Assembly: GCA_003153955.1 (NCBI GenBank) | Contig: PMCB01000043.1 | Location: 1 to 9,154, forward strand | DNA: 9,154 bases | Direction: 5' to 3' | DNA from: Dehalococcoidia bacterium | Lineage (GTDB): Bacteria; Chloroflexota; Dehalococcoidia; Dehalococcoidales; Fen-1064 | Shown here: positions 6,135-9,154 of the stretch, one piece after another | Numbering within the stretch: position 1 is the stretch's first letter | Layout: the number at the start of each line of letters is the position of its first letter | The notes under the pieces: model-generated | Seen by the model: only the letters and a program-made list of their open reading frames with translations | The model's database searches: none | Told to the model about the DNA's origin: nothing | Program-made: the position numbers and the translations under genes

Positions 6135-6946
6135 TTTCTCATTTCCTCAAACGAACAGGGGTAATTTACCCTCTCCAAACATAGACCACAAGCCGGAAGT
6201 TTCGGGCCGGCCAGGCCGACTTTTTTCGCCTCGAGGATGCTGAAAAATTCAGCCTCACTCAGCTTGCCCGACCCTACCTGCACTAAAGCACCGGCGGTGC
6301 TCCGTATTTGATGTCGTATAAAAGCATTAGCCATTATATTAAAGACAACCATGTCTCCATGCCGTATTACTTTAGCCTGATGAACCTGGCGGACAGTGCT
6401 CATTTCCGGTTCATCATTAATATCACTGGCAAAAGAAGCAAAATCTTGTGTGCCCACCAGCATTTGGCACGATCGGTTCATCGCCTCCACATCCAATTTA
6501 CCGGTAACCCGATGTGCGAATCTGGAGGTTATCGGGGAACGGGTGCGGCAATTTAAAATCGTGTAGCTATACTCCCGGCTGACCGCCATACTCCGGACCA
6601 TGAAATAATCACTGACCTGACAGGCGGCTTTAACCGCGATATCTTCCGGCAAATGGTAATTCAGTCCGTTTACAAATGTCTCCGCAGTGAGTGAAGAACT
6701 TGTATCAAAACTTACTACCTGGCCGCGGGCATGAACCCCGGTATCGGTCCGGCTGGAACCTAAAACCCTGACTTTATCGCCGGTCAGCTTTTCCACCGCG
6801 CTCTCCAAAGCACCCTGGATGCTAGGTACATTGGATTGCCATTGAAAGCCGGAGTAATCGGTGCCGTCATATTCCAGCACCAATGCCAGCCGGGTGGTCA
6901 GTTTCCGGATCTGCTCAATCTTCTGAGCAGTCATTGTCAGCGTCAT
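6131..6946 (-). CDS. truA: tRNA pseudouridine(38-40) synthase TruA
   Basis: TruA converts uridines 38, 39 and 40 of the tRNA anticodon stem to pseudouridine. The 271 residues show the family layout. LEYDGTDYSGFQWQ is at about 24-37 and PSIQGALE at 41-48. The catalytic motif SSRTDTGVHA is at 64-73, with Asp68 the nucleophile (Asp60 in E. coli). Further on come YHLPEDI, the FASFASD segment, and the C-terminal FIRHQIRSTAG. Length is normal. The first ATG at 6946 shares bases with the rplQ stop (TAATG), and GGTGA of the preceding codons can act as ribosome site. A second ATG four codons later lacks one. It sits between rplQ and rplM, as in many bacterial ribosomal operons, tying tRNA modification to ribosome synthesis. 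Confidence 0.97.
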   Translation of the reverse strand: MTLTMTAQKIEQIRKLTTRLALVLEYDGTDYSGFQWQSNVPSIQGALESAVEKLTGDKVRVLGSSRTDTGVHARGQVVSFDTSSSLTAETFVNGLNYHLPEDIAVKAACQVSDYFMVRSMAVSREYSYTILNCRTRSPITSRFAHRVTGKLDVEAMNRSCQMLVGTQDFASFASDINDEPEMSTVRQVHQAKVIRHGDMVVFNIMANAFIRHQIRSTAGALVQVGSGKLSEAEFFSILEAKKVGLAGPKLPACGLCLERVNYPCSFEEMRK

Positions 6947-7305
6947 TATTTCACCAACTCAAGTTGGACGATCGGTGCGCCGTCACCAAGACGGGCGCCC
7001 AGCTTCACCATACGGGTATAGCCGCCATTGCGCTCGGCATACCGTTTTGCCAGCTCATCAAACACTTTATCGGCAGTTTTCTTACCATAAATGAAAGACA
7101 AAGCCTGACGCCGGGCATGAAGGTCGCCCTTCTTACCCAGAGTGATCATCTTTTCGGCTACCCCGCGGATTGCTTTAGCTTTCGCTTCGGTAGTGGTTAT
7201 CTTTTCATAACCCAACAGGTCCGTTACCAGACCCCGATATAAAGCTTTTCGCGCTCCCGATGACCGGGTGAGGCGCCGGCTATGCATTATTAATTTACGT
7301 GCCAT
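6946..7305 (-). CDS. rplQ: 50S ribosomal protein L17 (bL17)
   Basis: bL17 is a bacteria-specific large-subunit protein near the peptide exit tunnel. The 119 residues contain the defining N-terminal [19 protein letters not shown] (about 8-26), the [15 protein letters not shown] segment, and the C-terminal [30 protein letters not shown] (about 88-117). I place the start at the ATG at 7305 (MARKLIMHS...), because AGGTGA at 7311-7316 is five bases upstream of it. The frame also offers a GTG at 7314, three codons earlier, but that overlaps this ribosome site. The gene follows rpoA by 25 bases and touches truA by one base, so all three are probably on one transcript. Confidence 0.96.
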   Translation of the reverse strand: MARKLIMHSRRLTRSSGARKALYRGLVTDLLGYEKITTTEAKAKAIRGVAEKMITLGKKGDLHARRQALSFIYGKKTADKVFDELAKRYAERNGGYTRMVKLGARLGDGAPIVQLELVK

Positions 7306-7310
7306 AACAT

Positions 7311-7316
7311 TCACCT
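7311..7316 (-). promoter_or_regulatory. Shine-Dalgarno deciding the rplQ start
   Basis: AGGTGA on the minus strand is five bases from the ATG at 7305. It overlaps the alternative in-frame GTG at 7314, arguing against that upstream start. A further ATG at 7310 is out of frame. Confidence 0.65.
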
Positions 7317-7330
7317 ATATCCATGTAGTA

Positions 7331-8320
7331 TTAATTGCTGTCCGACTCGGTTTCGCCTTCTTCTTCAGTGGAATCAGTCAAAGGTTCACCGGATGTTATC
7401 AAAGTTAAGCCCAGTTCACCCAGGCGGTCAGCTAACTCTTGCAGGGATTTAACGCCAAAATTACGCAGCGTCATTAACCCTCTTTCGCCTTTATTAACAA
7501 CTTCCCCGACGGTTTGGATGTTACCGCGCCGCAGGCAGTTCATGGTCCGTACGGAAAGATTCAATTGCTCGACGGGCATGTTAAACAGTTCCTGAGGAAT
7601 GGAGGATTCAGAGACTATTTTTTCCGGAATAGCTTCTACCACGTTACCAAAACCGGCGAAAGGAGCCAGCAATTCCTCTAACATCCGGGCGCTCTGACTT
7701 AAGGCGTCGGCGGCTTCGATGGTTCCGTCCGTCCAGACTTCAAGATATAACCTTTCCAGCGTAACCTCTCTGCCGACATGAACCGGCTCGATAAGATAAT
7801 TTACTTTACGGGTCGGGGTAAAGATGGCATCCACCGGGATAGTACCTACCGGTAAATTATCCACCGCTTCAGCCTGTTTAAAACCGTTCCCAATCTCAAC
7901 ATCAAACTCGATGTAGAGCTTGGCATCTGACGAATTAAGGGTAGCCAGGTAAGTTTCCGGATTCGTAATCTCGAAGTCAGCCGATGGTTTGATATCCGCG
8001 GCGGTTACTTTCCCTTCGTTATTGATGTCCAGAATCAATTTACCAGGCAAATGAGTGAGGGGTTTTAACCTGATGGCTTTAACATTGAGCAGGAATTCAA
8101 TCACATCTTCCTTTATGCCGGGGATAGATGAGAATTCATGCTGAACGCCATCGATCTTGACATGGGTTATGGCTGCGCCGGGTAAATGTCCCAGCATAAT
8201 CCGCCGTAAGGCATTACCCAGAGTGATGCCGAAACCCTTCTCTAATGGTTCGATGGCGAACCGTGCGAAGTTTTCTCTAGTTTCTACAACTTGAATTTTA
8301 GGTACTACTGACAGAGTCAA
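7331..8320 (-). CDS. rpoA: DNA-directed RNA polymerase alpha subunit
   Basis: Alpha dimerises to nucleate assembly of RNA polymerase, and its C-terminal domain contacts promoter UP elements and activators. The 329 residues match the E. coli length. The N-terminal domain shows FAIEPLEKGFGITLGNALRRIMLG (about 21-44) and the conserved GIKEDVIEFLLNVK segment. The alpha-CTD starts near 248. VRTMNCL puts the DNA-contacting arginine at Arg258 and asparagine at Asn261 (Arg265 and Asn268 in E. coli), followed by the NFGVKSLQEL helix. An acidic tail (TEEEGETESDSN) ends the protein. The start is TTG at 8320: no ATG or GTG precedes the conserved region, and a perfect AAGGAGGT sits six bases upstream. The gene lies between rpsD and rplQ, its canonical place. 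Confidence 0.97.
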   Translation of the reverse strand: MTLSVVPKIQVVETRENFARFAIEPLEKGFGITLGNALRRIMLGHLPGAAITHVKIDGVQHEFSSIPGIKEDVIEFLLNVKAIRLKPLTHLPGKLILDINNEGKVTAADIKPSADFEITNPETYLATLNSSDAKLYIEFDVEIGNGFKQAEAVDNLPVGTIPVDAIFTPTRKVNYLIEPVHVGREVTLERLYLEVWTDGTIEAADALSQSARMLEELLAPFAGFGNVVEAIPEKIVSESSIPQELFNMPVEQLNLSVRTMNCLRRGNIQTVGEVVNKGERGLMTLRNFGVKSLQELADRLGELGLTLITSGEPLTDSTEEEGETESDSN

Positions 8321-8326
8321 ACCCGT

Positions 8327-8334
8327 ACCTCCTT
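8327..8334 (-). promoter_or_regulatory. Perfect Shine-Dalgarno of rpoA, overlapping the rpsD stop
   Basis: AAGGAGGT on the minus strand is an eight-base match to the 16S rRNA 3' end, six bases before the rpoA TTG. Its first two bases are the last two of the rpsD TAA, so ribosomes finishing S4 end on the alpha ribosome site. This fixes the TTG start and suggests coupled translation. Confidence 0.9.
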
Positions 8335-8962
8335 AACGTGAATAGTATTCAACAATGCTTTTACCATTAAACTGCGCAACCGTCTCATCAACAACCGGCA
8401 GTGCTACCACCTTTCCGGAAAGGGCAGCTCTGTCCAAAATCAACCAGATGGGGATAGCCTTAGATTTAATTTCCTCGGCGACCTTCTTGAAATATGCTTT
8501 TTTCAGACTCGCTTCTCTAACGTTAACGGCATCTCCTTCACTGACTAAAGCGGAAGGAACATTGACTCGGTGTCCGTTGACCATAATGTGCCCGTGGAGA
8601 ACCAACTGGCGAGCCAAAGGACGTGAATCAGCCAATCCCAGGCGATATACCACGTTATCCAGCCTTCTCTCCAGCATCACCTTCAGGTTATCGCCGGTAA
8701 TACCGGGTTGTTTGGCGGATATTCCGTAGAATCGACGGAATTGCCGTTCATACAATCCATAAATGTAACGTGCTTTCTGTTTTTCAATCAATTGCGTTCC
8801 GCGCTCGGAGACACGGCGGCGGCGGCCCCTGCTGCCGACAGTCGCAGTCTTGTGCCGGCGTTCCATTACGCACTTCGGGGTCATACACCGGTTCCCCTTG
8901 AGCATTAACTTGTCACCACAACGGCGACACAATTGACAATTTGCCTCTAAATGTCTTGCCAT
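8333..8962 (-). CDS. rpsD: 30S ribosomal protein S4 (uS4), zinc-binding form
   Basis: S4 is a primary 16S rRNA-binding protein that nucleates assembly of the 30S body, and in several bacteria it regulates its own operon. The 209 residues have a normal length. The N terminus carries cysteines at 9, 12, 26 and 31, the zinc-knuckle arrangement I recall from Thermus S4 (the C+ form), plus an extra Cys15. The S4 RNA-binding domain follows (LERRLDNVVYRLGLADSRPLARQLVLHGHIMVNGHRVN, about 97-134), and the protein ends in the family-like SIVEYYSR. The ATG at 8962 has AAGGA at 8972-8976, overlapping the rpsK stop codon. The gene runs between rpsK and rpoA with 12-base gaps on each side. I see no obvious S4-binding pseudoknot in the short gaps. 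Confidence 0.97.
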   Translation of the reverse strand: MARHLEANCQLCRRCGDKLMLKGNRCMTPKCVMERRHKTATVGSRGRRRRVSERGTQLIEKQKARYIYGLYERQFRRFYGISAKQPGITGDNLKVMLERRLDNVVYRLGLADSRPLARQLVLHGHIMVNGHRVNVPSALVSEGDAVNVREASLKKAYFKKVAEEIKSKAIPIWLILDRAALSGKVVALPVVDETVAQFNGKSIVEYYSR

Positions 8963-8974
8963 AATTCTATATCC

Positions 8975-9154
8975 TTATACCCTTCTTCTCTTGGGAGGCC
9001 GACAGCCGTTATGCGGGATAGGTGTGATGTCTTTGATGCTGGAAATTGCCAGTCCTGAGGCCTGCAGCGCACGAATCGCTGCCTCACGCCCGCTGCCGGG
9101 ACCTTTCACATATACATCCACCTGGCGCAAGCCATAGCTCGCCGCCTTTTTTAC
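8975..9154 (-). CDS. rpsK: 30S ribosomal protein S11 (uS11), C-terminal part
   Basis: S11 lies on the platform of the 30S subunit and helps form the mRNA exit and 16S 3'-end site. Only the last 59 residues are visible, because the gene runs off the right edge. They read in frame from 9154 to a TAA at 8977-8975. They contain the conserved [17 protein letters not shown] segment, [21 protein letters not shown] and the family's basic C terminus. The stop codon is embedded in the rpsD ribosome site, and the intergenic gap is 12 bases. There is no sign of damage; the truncation is only the window boundary. Confidence 0.97.
   Translation of the reverse strand, partial: VKKAASYGLRQVDVYVKGPGSGREAAIRALQASGLAISSIKDITPIPHNGCRPPKRRRV

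Noticed and set aside
7306..7314. GTG start for rplQ three codons upstream of the chosen ATG
   Set aside because: AGGTGA at 7311-7316 overlaps this GTG and is correctly spaced for the ATG at 7305.
8975..9154. rpsK as a broken gene
   Set aside because: The visible 59 codons are intact and match the S11 C terminus; the missing part is beyond the window edge.

Overview
The window is ordinary bacterial chromosome with a dense, housekeeping character. It has two blocks. The left block (about 1-5161) holds magnesium transport, a DNA repair glycosylase and a tRNA-modification enzyme. The right block (5251-9154, all on the minus strand) is the distal end of a large ribosomal protein/RNA polymerase operon, in the order rpsK (partial), rpsD, rpoA, rplQ, truA, rplM, rpsI. 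I saw no mobile element, CRISPR array, tRNA or rRNA.

Layout: a small divergent promoter region (1-219) appears to fire leftwards into a gene cut off by the window edge and rightwards into mgtA, a P-type Mg2+ ATPase (220-2919). mgtA converges on corA, a minus-strand CorA-family channel (3012-3968), and the two share a strong bidirectional terminator at 2951-2985. Upstream of corA on the same strand lie an endonuclease III-related DNA glycosylase (4051-4710, TTG start) and a short TrmO/TsaA-type tRNA methyltransferase (4697-5161), which overlap by 14 bases. A 13-bp perfect hairpin at 5193-5222 separates trmO from the ribosomal operon.

In the right block the genes are tightly packed and look translationally coupled. 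rplQ/truA share TAATG, truA/rplM share ATGA, and the stop codons of rpsK and rpsD are each embedded in the next gene's Shine-Dalgarno sequence. rpoA and rpsI start with TTG and have very strong ribosome binding sites; rplQ starts at an internal ATG.

Organism: the S11-S4-rpoA-L17-truA-L13-S9 order is widespread in bacteria. The roughly balanced GC content, the proteins themselves and this neighbourhood remind me of Chloroflexota, class Dehalococcoidia (for example Dehalogenimonas). That is recollection, not proof. S4 carries the four-cysteine zinc form.

The most notable oddity is in CorA: the near-invariant Gly-Met-Asn (GMN) selectivity motif reads Gly-Met-Tyr, one base away from GMN, and the usual acidic loop after it is missing. 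I did not find evidence of a new multi-gene system here.
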